Positions 47,091-58,269 of a stretch of DNA of 64,000 nt are shown one piece after another. Both the position numbers and the translations under genes were made by a program. The stretch is from Aquatica leii (taxonomy: Eukaryota > Arthropoda > Insecta > Coleoptera > Lampyridae), in NCBI GenBank assembly GCA_035610365.1, contig CM069432.1, positions 129,032,255 to 129,096,254 of the forward strand, given 5' to 3'. The stretch's first letter is position 1, and each line of letters begins with the position of its first letter. The notes under the pieces were generated by a model. The model made no database searches. It was given only the letters and a program-made list of their open reading frames with translations, and had not been told where the DNA came from.

Positions 47091-47842
47091 TGTGTGCAAC
47101 GATAGGGAATACGCGTCAGCCGCTCGAACGGGAAAATGAAACAAATTCGATTGAGTGAGAATTTATTTTATTTTTGAATATAATAAAAGAAAAGAAAGAA
47201 AAATGGAAAAGACTAAAAGAAAACTATTTATATTTTAATATAATTAGCCACGCCATCAGCCGGACGGATTTACGTTGTTTCCGGGTCTCTGAAACAATTA
47301 AACAAAATCTCAGGCGGTGAGCCACGCGAAAAGAAATACTAAAGGAGAAAAATGGCACACTCAGCGCATTATGACAATTAATTGACAATTTGGTTGGCAC
47401 ACGGTTCAGACCGATTTATTGTTGATAACACAAAGCACAACAATTTATGGTGGCGCTAAACTCAGATTAATTAGTTGGTCACACAAAGCACAACTAATTA
47501 TATAATGGCGCTAAACTCAGATTAATTAGTTGATTACACTAAGCACAACTAATTATGTAAATAAGGTTGTCTGTCATATCAATTTACCCCAAGTATTAAT
47601 TTCATGCGACTCACCCCTTTCTGTATAAATTGTGTTGTTTTTTTTTCGCACTAAAACAAATCTAATCACACTAATAACCAACTTAAGCACGCAGAGTGAC
47701 GCTGCTTCAACAGTCGGCTTTGCGTCCCTCCGTTCACCACTTAAGAAAAGGGGATCCCCAACTACACTCGCTAAACGTCACCTCGTGACGTATAATACTT
47801 CCCCTATTTAAAACTTTAAGGGTCTCTCTTCTCTCTCTAACA
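47091..47842 (-). mobile_element. Candidate solo LTR
   Basis: A block of about 750 bp is clearly less AT-rich than its surroundings. On the minus strand it begins TGTTAGAGAGAGAAGAG and ends GTTGCACACA, giving TG...CA termini. TATA stands directly left of it and one base to the right, so a target duplication is suggested but not exact. Inside lie a tandem repeat and a promoter-like TTTAAATAGGGG on the minus strand. No coding region. An LTR of a Ty3-type element is the best reading; other repeat types are not excluded. Confidence 0.45.
47407..47563. repeat. Tandem repeat of about 55 bp, 2 full copies and one partial
   Basis: TGGCGCTAAACTCAGATTAA followed by TTAGTTG, an ACAC(A/T)AAGCACAAC block and TAATTAT occurs at 47,452 and 47,507, with a diverged first unit (CACAAAGCACAACAATTTAT) before it. 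It lies within the candidate LTR and may be an expanded regulatory repeat. Confidence 0.75.
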
Positions 47843-48454
47843 GTATACGTTTTTATTTTATTTTATTTTATTTTTTTTTTTTTTAACTTAAAATATTATT
47901 TACCTAACATAAGGTTGTAATAACATTCGGTCATTGAATAGGACTAGAACAAATTAAATCAATAATTGTATATCTTACAAAAATAGCAACAAAAATATTT
48001 ACAGATTTATAGAAAATGTATCATAATTGTCAAAAAATGTTAGATATTTGCAAAAATATATATCAACAAGATGCGACTCGTTGGTTAAACTGACAATATT
48101 ATTTTTCTGCTACTGATAAATGTTATTCTTTTCTATTATTTTTAATAATAGGAAATAAATAATTTTGCTTTTGTGACAGTATATGTATCGTAAAACACTT
48201 GCTTTTTGTTTTATTTTTTGTGTGTATACTTATTCTACAGCAACTGATAGAATTAATATTCCAACACTAAACAAACAAAATTAGATAGCTATGAAAACTC
48301 AAAGATAAATGCGACGTTTCGATTTAGACGTCTTTTTTGTTGTTTATATCTGAATAGATCTATTATAATAAACAAAAATTACACGATAATTATAAATGTT
48401 AATACAATGTAATAAAAATAATTTTTTTGTTTAAATATATATATACTCGAAAAT
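47843..48454. other. AT-rich stretch with a faint PLE-like end
   Basis: On the minus strand near 48,309-48,335, GACGTC, CGAAAC and GTCGCATTTATC resemble the second half of a PLE hammerhead core, but the CUGANGA box is not readable. Nothing else was recognised. Confidence 0.3.
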
Positions 48455-48570
48455 CTACGTAGTCGCACCAAAATATAATTCTACGACTACGCACCCGGAA
48501 TTTTTTATGTTTAACAAGTAGTTCTCGCACCAATATATAGCAAAAATTATATATGCGTATTGGCACCATA
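48455..48570 (-). repeat. Left array of the TTGGTGCGA motif (inverted orientation)
   Basis: CGTAGTCGCACCAAAAT (48,458), CGACTACGCACC (48,484), GTTCTCGCACCAAT (48,521) and ATTGGCACCAT (48,558) are reverse-strand forms of the word TTGGTGCGA(C/G)(A/T)ACG. The outermost copy sits just inside a short TATATA run, as at the right array. The arrays point toward each other and could be the subterminal repeats of a 7.2-kb element. Confidence 0.6.
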
Positions 48571-49869
48571 TATAAGATACCGAGCGGAGTTTACTAGTCG
48601 GTCACCGCATGGCAAACAAGTTTTTCAAGGAATAAAATGTAACAATATATAATAGTATTTAAAAATAACTGCAAATACGTTTCGTATTTAGGATATTGGA
48701 ATTTCTTTTATTTAACCGTTTGGTTTGTTTCTCGCTTTATTACAATGATTTTATTTTAGAATTGTCATGTTTTAATTTATTTTGGTTTTTAAATTTAAAT
48801 GTTACTTATCATGTATTCCAAAAAAAACTGATAAGACTAAGTTTGAGTATTATTTTAATTACGTCTCTTTATTGTTAAATAAATTAAATATTTTAATTGC
48901 CTGAATATGAAAGTGTCATTACTTAATAATTATAAGTTAAGTATTAAGATATGGAACTTTTATCAATTTTTTGTATATAATCCGGTCAGTCATTAAAATT
49001 TCAAATATAGGTAGGTTTAAACATAATTAATAGATTTTAATGTTTTAAATCCCTTAATTATTGTGGTGTTAAATGTTAAAAACAGAAATATTTTAGCTGT
49101 TTTAAAATGTGCAATGAAACATGATTGTTTTTTTAATTGCATTTTCTACATTCATCGACGCGATATTTAATATCAACCTTAAATTTATCTTATTTTTACG
49201 TATCAGGTAACGTTGGTTTTTTCTTATACTGTACTTATATGGTAATTAGAATTTGTCAATTACAAGAACATAAACATTTTATATATTTATCTATTTTCAG
49301 TATAACAGGAAAAAATAATTTTATAACGTAAAAAATAATTAGCGTTACATACTTCATAAAATAAAATAAAAATTTGATCACGACGGAAATTTCCGCTACA
49401 GGTGTAATCGTGTAACGGTTAAAATAAGCAAAATGCCGCTTTGTAAACAATAGGGCAATAAATAGATTAAGGAATAAATAATTCTTTCTACACTTTCGCA
49501 CAATGGGTATAATAAGTTTTTAATCTGAAACATTTGGTATGCACATTAGATTTTGTAAAAACCACAACCATCTAAACAAACAACTAAAAATTTAGATTCT
49601 ATCAAAATGTGATCTAATTATGAATCGAAAAAGACAAAGTAATTCGACATTGATAGTACGATATTTGTAATTACCAAAAAGAATTATGAAAAAACATTAC
49701 AAAGTGTAAGTATAGTAGCGTTTTAAAACTTTACATTTTGGCATCTGTGTCTGCATAAAAATTTTGAAATTAAGGTACATAGGTACCACAATTAATACTT
49801 TTTTTTAAATTTATCTCTTATTGTTGTTAAAATTGTAACACATTAAAACGTCTTAAATTCGTCATTTAA

Positions 49870-50154
49870 ATGTATTACCAACTAATTTTATATTTTTTTA
49901 ATAAAGTTTTTTATAAAAGCGGAGTTTTTGATCACAATCCTTATGGAAACAAATGTAGTTTCTACAAGGGCCATATCAATTTTTTAGAATACTTTCAAAA
50001 ATCTAATAATAAAAATCTAAAAATAGAAATTCAAGGTTCTGTGTTAACTGGTAAACGACAAATTTATCAAATGCTTCTTCAATATGGGAGACAAATTTCT
50101 TATTACGCCCAGAGTTTTAGCTATTACGTTATTGCATATTTTATACCTACATAA
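49870..50154 (+). other. Unrecognised 94-codon open frame
   Basis: The frame reads NKCSFYKGHINFLEYFQKSN, then KIEIQGSVLTGKRQIYQMLL. It has no family I can name, but the middle is less biased toward Phe, Asn, Ile and Lys than chance frames nearby. The homologous position in the second duplicate (near 53,532) keeps only TTTTAGAATACTTTCAAAAA, so the frame is not conserved between copies. Probably a transposon fragment or chance. Confidence 0.25.
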
Positions 50155-53100
50155 CTGTACTTTCGTTCTGAAGTTATCATCCATAAAAGTTTTTAAATTT
50201 TACTGTTACTTTGGATTTGTTTCACCTAGGTCAAGAAGTTTTATAAATTGCATTAATTTGTAAACTGATTTTTAGATTTCAAATTTGCTATTGCATACGT
50301 TAATATTTTATCTCTTTTATTTTCAAGTGAAATGGTCTATTGTCAGTTATTAATTTTTAAATGATCAAAATAACTTTTTCAAAGAAAACTATAATGACCG
50401 TTCTGTAAAGTAAAGTAAGCGTTAGTAATTATGTACTTTGCGTTATTAGTTTTTTGCCAACGGGTAAAATTATCTAATTGTAATTGTTTGTAGTATTTAA
50501 CAAAAAATAAAGAATTCATTTCCTTCTTCTACTTCAGTATTTCCTCAATTACCTGAGCTGATTAGTATTACCCCATGTAAATGAAATTTAACGATCGTCC
50601 TTGTTCAAAACAATACAATTCCTGATACAATATAATTTACATCTTGTCTGATATTGTTGCTAGATTGATTTACGCCATAAGAAAAAGGAACACTAGAATT
50701 ATCCAATACATGTTTTTTTATTTAAAGAGATACGAAACTTTTAAAATTGCATTTTCTCTGTTTTGACGGTCTATTTACTACAAATTATTGGTGATTGTAT
50801 TTGTAACTTTATCTCAATTTTATAAAGTCTATTGCTTTTATACAATTTTTACATGCAAAAATTAAGCATCATAAATAAGTACGTTAAGTTAACGAATACA
50901 TATGAACAAAAAAAATTTTAATTATTTTCAAACTCCATCATTACTGTTACAATGCGATTTTATCAATCGCATCTGCAATAAAATTAGTAAAATTTGAATA
51001 CCATAATTGTATCGTTTGATTAAAACTTTTTCTTTCACTTTTAATCTTGTTTACCAATTTTAATATGCGACTGTATTTTATAAAAATTAATTAATAATTA
51101 TTGAATTTGACGCTAAGGTTCATAAGTAACTAGGTTATATACTATTCTTACAGCAAATCTTTTGTTGCATATTTTATCTACTTCTTTTACTTAATTTTTG
51201 TTTTTGGATGAATGAACTTTTTGGGCAAAATACTTTTAATACGATGTGTTTATTGTATTTCAACGTACATTGATGTGATTCAATTAATTAAAACTTATAT
51301 CCAAAATTAGTAAAGATTTTAATTTTAAATGCACTTATGCGATGTTCAAGAGAAAGAAGATAATTAAAAAAAACTGATAAGACTAAGCTTGAATAATATT
51401 TTAATTGTATCTCTTTACTCTTAAATAAATTGAATGTTTTGTAATTGCCTGAATATGAAAGTGCCATTAGTTAAAAATTTAAAGTTTTGTTAGAGAAAAG
51501 ATACTATTGCTTTCTTTTTACCTGTCAATTGTGTATTATTTACATTCTAACAAAAAACATTACCGTATCAAAAGAATCATTGCATCTTTTATATCCAATC
51601 AAATTTATAAGAACTTGCATAAACATTATTTAACATTTTTCCACATATTATTTAGATATGAGTGGAAAAATTAATAAGGGAACAAAAGTTAGGTAACAAA
51701 CGATTATTTCATATGCATTTAATTTTAATAATTATTTTATAAACAACTATATGAAATTGAGTAATGTTTCAGATCAGTATAATAATTTTTCAAGTTATGA
51801 AATTTTATTCTTAGTGTTAGTTTATAGATTAATTTTTGCACATATAAGCAAAATGAACAGTCTAATAAAAATTTATTCGAAATTTTTTAAATCTTTGTTA
51901 ATGTAGCAATTAAGCTACTTTTGTTTAATGATAAATTGTAATTTGTTTCCACACAACAATAAATTAAATTTCTGCTCATTCATACATAAGGAATGTTCAA
52001 AGAGTGCTAAAGTATTAAGATATGGAACTTTTATCATATTTTTTCTGCGTGTAAAGATCAGTTACAGTTTAATTTAAAAATCTTGTTTAAGATCGTTTCA
52101 AATTTTTTAAGTAATTTATAAAAACATCTAAGCGATACTTAACGGATTATAACATCATTTAATGAAGCATAGGAAATAAGAAATAAATAACTAAAACTTG
52201 TGATCACGTAGAGATTGTTTGTATTTGCTTAAGAACTACTTAAACAGAAAATATTTTTTGTATATAATGCGGTCCGTCATTAAAATTTTAAAATATACCT
52301 AGGATTAAACATTATTAATAGAATTTAATAATTTTAAATAGCTTAATTATTGATGTGTTAAATATTAACAACATTAATAATTTAGCTGTTTTAAAATGCA
52401 CAATGAAATACGAATGTTTGTTTTTTAAAATTGCATTTCTGCATTCAACGACGCCATATTTAATATCAACCCTAAATGTATCTTATTTTTACATATCAGG
52501 TACATTAAATCACCTTGTACTAAACCAACATTGGTTTTTTTCGTATACCGTACTTATGCGGTAATTAGAATTTGTTAAATACAAATTTAGCTATTTGCAC
52601 TATAACAAAAAAATGGCACTTTATAACATAAAAAATAATTAGCATTGCTTCTGCACGTCTTATAAATTACAATAAAAATTTTATGACGACGGAAAATTTC
52701 GGTACAAATGTAACTAACGTCGCCTTGTAAACAATAGAACAATAAATAGATAGTGCAATAAATAATTCTTTTTACGCCCATCGCACAATAGGTATAACAA
52801 GTTTTTAATCTGTAAACATTTGGTATACACATTTGAATTTGTAAAAGCAACAAACAACTACAAATTTTGAATCTCTCTATCAAAATATGACTCGAAAAAA
52901 ACAAAGTCATTCGACATTGATAGTATTTCTAATTATCAAAAGGAATTATGAAAAAACATTACAAAGTGGAGCACCGTTTTAATACTTTACATTTTGCCAT
53001 CTGTATCTGCATAAAGATTTTAAAGTAAAGTACGTGTACATAAGTAGAACAACTAATACTTAACAAAACTACTTTAAATAAATCAAAATAAAACAGAGAA

Positions 53101-54284
53101 ATAAGTTTAAATTTGTCATAAACAAGAAACATATAACTAATACGCTTTATCTTTTGATTTATTTTTTGTTATTGTTAACATTGTAATACATTAAAACGAC
53201 TTAAACTCGTCATTCAAATTTATTACCAAATTATTAGATTATTTTTTTTAAATTATATGGCATAATTAGAATTTATTTATACAAAATTGATGTAGTAACG
53301 TTCATTCTGTATTTTCAAGGCTATCTCGATTTTATAGCGTTCGCACAATTAAAGTTAAAAAAGAGTTTTTTTACTCCACATCGTGTGGTTAAAGACAGTT
53401 TCTAAATCAAAAATTTTAACACGACATTTTTTCACATTTCTCGGCAAAATAAAGTCAGTAAATTATAATTAAGTAAAAAAATTCTGTTTGGTGGGCGGCC
53501 GTATGCAAACACAATATCTGAAGAACGGGTTTTTTTAGAATACTTTCAAAAAAACATTTTTTTTTCAAATAAAAGTTAATTGTAATGCAAATGTACACAA
53601 GTTTTGTTTAAGCAATTTTTCGATCTGAGGCTTAGTTTTCGAAATATACGGTTATCACGTGACTTTTTTAGCAACGTTAATGAACAATATCTTATAAATT
53701 ATTAATTATACCAAAAACTTATAAAAAAAAATTTCCAAAAAATTTATTATGTACAACGTTTATTTAAACAATTTATTTTCTACGACTCAATTTTCTCAAT
53801 TCCAGTTTTAAGAATGAATGCTTGTTAACCTATAATAATGTAAACGCGACACCCCAAGAACCGCTGCTAAGGGTTTACGTGTTTTACAATTCAGTATAAC
53901 GTATAAAACATTAGGAAATACTCGTTGACTAAAAACTGATCTTAAATTTAATATTTAATTTTAATATTTGTTTACGATTCTCTTATGAAGTACACATTCA
54001 ATAGGTACAATTTTTATAGTGACTTATTTTTTATTTTGACATACACATTTATTTAAGTACAAAAATACTTCTTAAATTTGAATCATAATTAAAAATAGTG
54101 AACTTATTTTTTGATAATATAAGTGCAGTGCAAACTTTAAGAAGAGGTTCAGTAATTAACACTACGGTTCCCGTTTCGCGTAGTTTATTTGATAATTTAA
54201 ATTTTATTTTATTGTAATTCTAGGGAATACTATGTTTTAAAAGTAGCTGCATACTTATTATTAAAGCATGTACTTCTTTGTTAA

Positions 54285-54650
54285 ATGGTAACCAATCGAC
54301 AAAGAAAAAATTTTAAAAATATTAATTTATTTCTAACAGCAGTTGTCTAACAAGATATGTAAATGGCAACCGATAGACAAAGAAGAAACGTAAAAGTATT
54401 GATTTTTTTTCTTGCGGTAGTTACCTAACAACATTCTTAATTACAATTCGCAAAGAAAGGCAATCAAAAACTAAGATATCTTTTTTTAATTTTATATAAT
54501 TTTAGTTTTTGAAATACCAAACGTTCAGCTTCTGAAACAGGAATGTTCTTTGTTAAATAGTGGCCGATGCAAAACAAAGAAGCAAGGTCATAGTATTGAT
54601 TTTTTTCTAAAGGTAATTTCACGTTAATTTTTTTAACAAGATAAGGCGAT
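54285..54650 (-). repeat. Three diverged tandem units of 75-100 bp with protein-like repeats
   Basis: Units near 54,280, 54,357 and 54,548 share TTCTTTGTTAAAT, a GATAGACAAAGAAG-type block and TATTGATTTTTTTCT. Translated on the minus strand they give similar peptides, the best being LPLEKNQYYDLASLFCIGHY in a 69-codon frame (54,464-54,673). The similarity at peptide level suggests a former repeated coding sequence, but no family was recognised. Confidence 0.45.
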
Positions 54651-55336
54651 TTAAAATTCTTTAAAAAGAACAATAAATAAATTGAAGTAATATATTATTT
54701 TTAATCAATGGATTGATAGAATTCAATTTTAAAAAAAGTTTGCGTGATGGATAAATTTCAAAATTTTTTATACAATTGTTACATGTAAAAATTAAGCATA
54801 ATAAATAAGTACGTTAAGTTAACTAAACCATACGAACAAAACAAAATTCAAATTATTTTTAAACTTAATTATTACTGTTACAATGCAATTGTATCAATCG
54901 TATCTGCATTAAAATTTTGACCTTCAATAACTCAATAAATTCTCCAAAAAATACTAACATATTAAGTTATAAAGCTTTTCTCAATTTTTCTTCTTTTAAA
55001 TTACTATTATTCAATGTGTAACAACTTGTGCACGATCGATATTTTGGAAGTAACATTTTTTATTTGTTTTGATTATAAGTAAATCCATAAATACGAAAAC
55101 TAAAAGAGTTAATTTTTATTAGCTAAAATTACAACTAACTACGAATGTCTGAATAAAAAAAAATAGAATTTTTAAATGTAACGGTAAAAAGTGAGTTTAT
55201 TTAAAACCAACTAAGTAGGTATTACATATTCTACAGAAAAAGTAATACCGAAAACAATTTTAGTTTGCATAGTTTTTATTCCAGGTAGTTGGGTTAAGCC
55301 GTTTTTGCGGAAACGCATAAAACTAGTTGACCTTGT

Positions 55337-55602
55337 CTTGGTGCGAGAACGTAGTGGTGCGAGTACGATTTCTTATAAAAAATTTTGAAAGAGACGACCC
55401 CTCGTGATCTATACTTTCAACTAAAATTGCCTTTCTATAGATATATCGTCTATGTCGCACCATCGTGAAATTTGGTGTATAGACTACTAACATGACATAG
55501 ACCCCAAATATGAGCGAAAACGTTCTCGCACCACGATTTGGTGCGACAACGTATATTTTGGTGCGAGAACGGCGATATATCTTCTAATTTGGTGCGACTA
55601 CG
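55337..55602 (+). repeat. Right array of the TTGGTGCGA motif
   Basis: Direct copies: CTTGGTGCGAGAACG (55,337), GTGGTGCGAGTACG (55,354), TTTGGTGCGACAACG (55,537), TTTGGTGCGAGAACG (55,557) and TTTGGTGCGACTACG (55,588). Inverted copies: GTCGCACCATCG (55,455) and CGTTCTCGCACCA (55,521). The outermost copy ends next to a TA run, mirroring the left array at 48,455. CpG-containing motifs at this density are exceptional in this AT-rich window. Confidence 0.7.
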
Positions 55603-55610
55603 TCGTGATT

Positions 55611-55612
<2 letters not shown>

Positions 55613-55661
<49 letters not shown>
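55613..55661. repeat. (TA)n microsatellite
   Basis: An uninterrupted TA run of about 48 bases between the TTGGTGCGA array and the PLE end. Confidence 0.95.
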
Positions 55662-55664
<3 letters not shown>

Positions 55665-55692
55665 GTTTGATGTTTTCACGAGTAAAATTATT

Positions 55693-56025
55693 ATTATAAA
55701 TTAAAACAGATTTTCGGATTTCTTCTCGTGTTTTATTATAATTATTTAAACGACGTTTCAGCAAAATCTCATTTGCCATTATCAAGTTAAATGTAAAATT
55801 AAAGTTTTACAAATTACAATTAAATGAAGTTGTCACTGTCAAAATGTTTTTGCTTGACTTCTTGTCACTGGACCCTGTCGTATTTGATTTATATTTAGAT
55901 TTTTTGATGAAGTAGGTAAAACTGTATTAATGTTATTTGATGAACTTATTTGCGTTTTTATGGAAGGAAGTATCGTTTTCCATATCTTATTTAATCTTGT
56001 GCTATCATCTCGTTTGTTTAAATTG
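55693..56025 (-). repeat. Left 333-bp arm (3' end of the truncated PLE)
   Basis: Includes the C-terminal 60 or so codons of the endonuclease, the 3' untranslated region and the ribozyme-like core. Confidence 0.9.
55746..55790 (-). ncRNA. Hammerhead-like core (left arm)
   Basis: On the minus strand: TTAAC, a TTGATAA box (C3 and G8 altered), stem II GCAAA/TTTGC, GAAA, self-complementary ACGT with a GUC triplet, then GTT pairing with AAC. An exact copy lies in the right arm. The box changes make activity doubtful. Confidence 0.5.
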
Positions 56026-56360
56026 GATGGACGCTTTTCAATTTCGATGGCTTCTCTAGCTATTCTGGACCAAAAATGTTCAATGTTTGCTAAAACTTTT
56101 GTGTTGTTAAAATTAATAGTATGTCCCGTTTCTTTAACATGTTGGGCTAGTGACGATGAGGAAAGTTCTTGTCTAACTGCAAGTTTATGTTCTTCTACTC
56201 TTGCTGAAATGCGTCTATTAGTTTGACCAATATAAGACTTATTGCACATGCCGCATGAAACTTCATATACTCCTTGTGCTTCAAGTAGGATACGTTCTTT
56301 AGGAGATTGTAGTACAGAGTTAATTTTCTTATTTGTAGTAAAAACTGTTTTTATATTTTC
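55839..56360 (-). pseudogene. Penelope-like GIY-YIG endonuclease (third family)
   Basis: The homologous part starts at ENIKTVFTT, exactly at the end of the inverted arm; the 33 codons before it (to 56,456) are antisense of the arm and not native protein. The domain reads GVYEVSCGMCNKSYIGQTNR with the GIY strand, the C-x2-C form of the PLE cysteine pair and the YIG box, then RVEEHK, LAQHVKETGHTINF and REAIEIEKRP with the conserved Glu. It ends with a basic tail, TRSQAKTF. The RT is wholly missing, so the copy cannot move on its own. Confidence 0.85.
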
Positions 56361-56686
56361 CAATTTAAACAAACGAGATGATAGCACAAGATTAAATAAG
56401 ATATGGAAAACGATACTTCCTTCCATAAAAACGCAAATAAGTTCATCAAATAACATTAATACAGTTTTACCTACTTCATCAAAAAATCTAAATATAAATC
56501 AAATACGACAGGGTCCAGTGACAAGAAGTCAAGCAAAAACATTTTGACAGTGACAACTTCATTTAATTGTAATTTGTAAAACTTTAATTTTACATTTAAC
56601 TTGATAATGGCAAATGAGATTTTGCTGAAACGTCGTTTAAATAATTATAATAAAACACGAGAAGAAATCCGAAAATCTGTTTTAAT

Positions 56687-56693
<7 letters not shown>
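56361..56693 (+). repeat. Right 333-bp arm (inverted copy of the PLE 3' end)
   Basis: Exact reverse complement of 55,693-56,025 as far as compared. The frame at 56,242-56,547 on this strand is a mirror of the endonuclease C-terminus. Confidence 0.9.
56596..56640 (+). ncRNA. Hammerhead-like core (right arm)
   Basis: Mirror copy of the core at 55,746-55,790 with the same base changes. Confidence 0.5.
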
Positions 56694-56718
<25 letters not shown>

Positions 56719-56746
56719 GATATATATATATATATATATATTTCAA
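56691..56746. repeat. (TA)n microsatellite
   Basis: A TA run with a single GA interruption, flanking the right arm of the truncated PLE. With the run at 55,613 it suggests insertion into, or addition of, TA repeats. Confidence 0.95.
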
Positions 56747-58269
56747 ATTTGTTTAAATTTTACATTTTAGTTTTTAGTTCATACATTCTCGTCATGAAAA
56801 AAAAGATTTTATACTCTGCTAGAATTAAATTATAATAATCCTGATTACGCACGCTCGCATAGGATTATTATCGAATCCTTCCATTGGTATGTTTTCATTC
56901 TACTTTTGTTTTTAACAAAATTATGATTAAACAATTGTTTGGAATTTAAGTTCTTTTGTCAAAAAACAAATAGTTAATTTGTTGTTGAATTATAATTTTT
57001 TATTGTTTGATGGTTATAGAAAAATGTTCGAGCGTAATACAGAAATTTCTCGTTATTTATTAAAAATCAAATACAAAAAAAAATAATAAAAATTATTTGT
57101 TAAGCTACCATACAATAATAACATATTTATTAAATAAAAAAAAGTTTTAAACAATTGTCAAAAATGCAAGAGGAAGGTTAATTAAACAAAACTTTAGAAA
57201 AATTAAAAGCCTAATCAATTATTAACAATTTATTAAAAAATTGCATTTATGCGTAACTTCAAACTTCTGTTCATGCTCATGCGTAGTCAGTCATTTATAG
57301 TAATGCCGCGTCCTATTGAAATATATTTGTTAATTTTTCAGTTGTAATATTTGTTATCTCATTAACAATTTTATAGTATAGTAAAATAATTTTTTAAATA
57401 AAATAATTTAATAATTTACCCTAAGATTTATCTCAATTTTTATTTACTAAATGCGGTAAAAAATTTATATAAAACTTTTCGTATTTAATGTTTTTTATTT
57501 ACTAAAACTATTTTTTTATCTACACAATGCTTCGTTTTTGTGTAATAGTCACTGATTCGATTTATATAATTCATTTTACTTTTTTATTTTTTGTAAAATT
57601 TGTAATAAAATTAGTATAAAATTTTTTTTGAATTTTTTCTGAAAATTTTTGTATTTTCTCAAAAAATACAATTGTAGGGCTATAGCGACCAATTAATATC
57701 TCTTAAATCTTACAAACATTAATTTCAATTTTTTGATATTATTTAAACTAAACTACGTTCTAGCTACTATGAAATTTTAAAATATTATTTTGTTTTTAAA
57801 TTTTTATCATCAGTTTTTGCATATTTGATATACAAAAATTATAATTTTTTAAATAACAAATTATATTTATTTATAAATTTTTAAATTGTTGATCTAATTT
57901 AAATTTTACAAACAAGAAAGTAATATAAAATATATAAAAAATAAAATAAAATAAAAAAATTATTACAGAAAATCAGAGCATCTTGTATATAAAAAATAAT
58001 TTTAGTAAATAGAAAACATTAAATATAACAACTTATAGGTTTTTTTTCGCATTTAATTAATAAAGATGTTTGCTTACTTTTCTAGAACGTTGAACTACCC
58101 AGTCTATATAAAAGAACTTAATTTTTAAAAGTTTTTTATTTAATAATAATCCATCATAAAGAATAACATCAATAAAAGTTGTTAAAAAATTAAATACTGT
58201 TGGTTTATATATTTTATCTATTATGAGAACGATATAAATTCTCCAAAAAACTTGATAGTTTGGTGTGTT
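56747..58269. other. AT-rich stretch with one small CG-core hairpin
   Basis: At about 56,835-56,870, TAATAATCC and GGATTATTA enclose TGATTACGCACGCTCGCATA, similar in style to the CG-core palindromes at 9.9 and 23.5 kb. Otherwise nothing was recognised. Confidence 0.5.

Larger units (their letters stand above)
48815..54910. repeat. Diverged segmental duplication (copy 1 about 48.8-51.0 kb, copy 2 about 51.4-54.9 kb)
   Basis: Matching landmarks run in the same order in direct orientation: ACTGATAAGACTAAG (48,827 / 51,372), AAGATATGGAACTTTTATCA (48,946 / 52,017), GAATTATGAAAAAACATTAC (49,681 / 52,943) and AAGTACGTTAAGTTAAC (50,877 / 54,807). The offset grows from about 2.5 to 3.9 kb, so the second copy has gained several insertions, or the first has lost them. 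Between landmarks the copies share long stretches with scattered changes. No gene was recognised in either copy. Confidence 0.8.
55662..56693 (-). mobile_element. 5'-truncated Penelope-like element with 333-bp inverted arms
   Basis: The minus-strand element keeps only the GIY-YIG endonuclease and 3' end. At the point of truncation it joins a 333-bp inverted copy of its own 3' part (56,361-56,693 against 55,693-56,025), with 335 bp of endonuclease sequence between. The arms match at every place compared by eye, pointing to a recent insertion in which both arms arose together. TA microsatellites border both sides. The inverted copy lacks only the last 30 or so bases of the 3' end. Confidence 0.88.

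Noticed and set aside
48309-48335. Possible further hammerhead core on the minus strand
   Set aside because: CGAAACGTC is present, but the CUGANGA box and a convincing stem II are not readable, so it was not counted among the cores.
56242-56547. 101-codon plus-strand frame with an intact endonuclease C-terminus
   Set aside because: It is the mirror image of the left arm, not a second gene; it lacks the GIY-YIG core.
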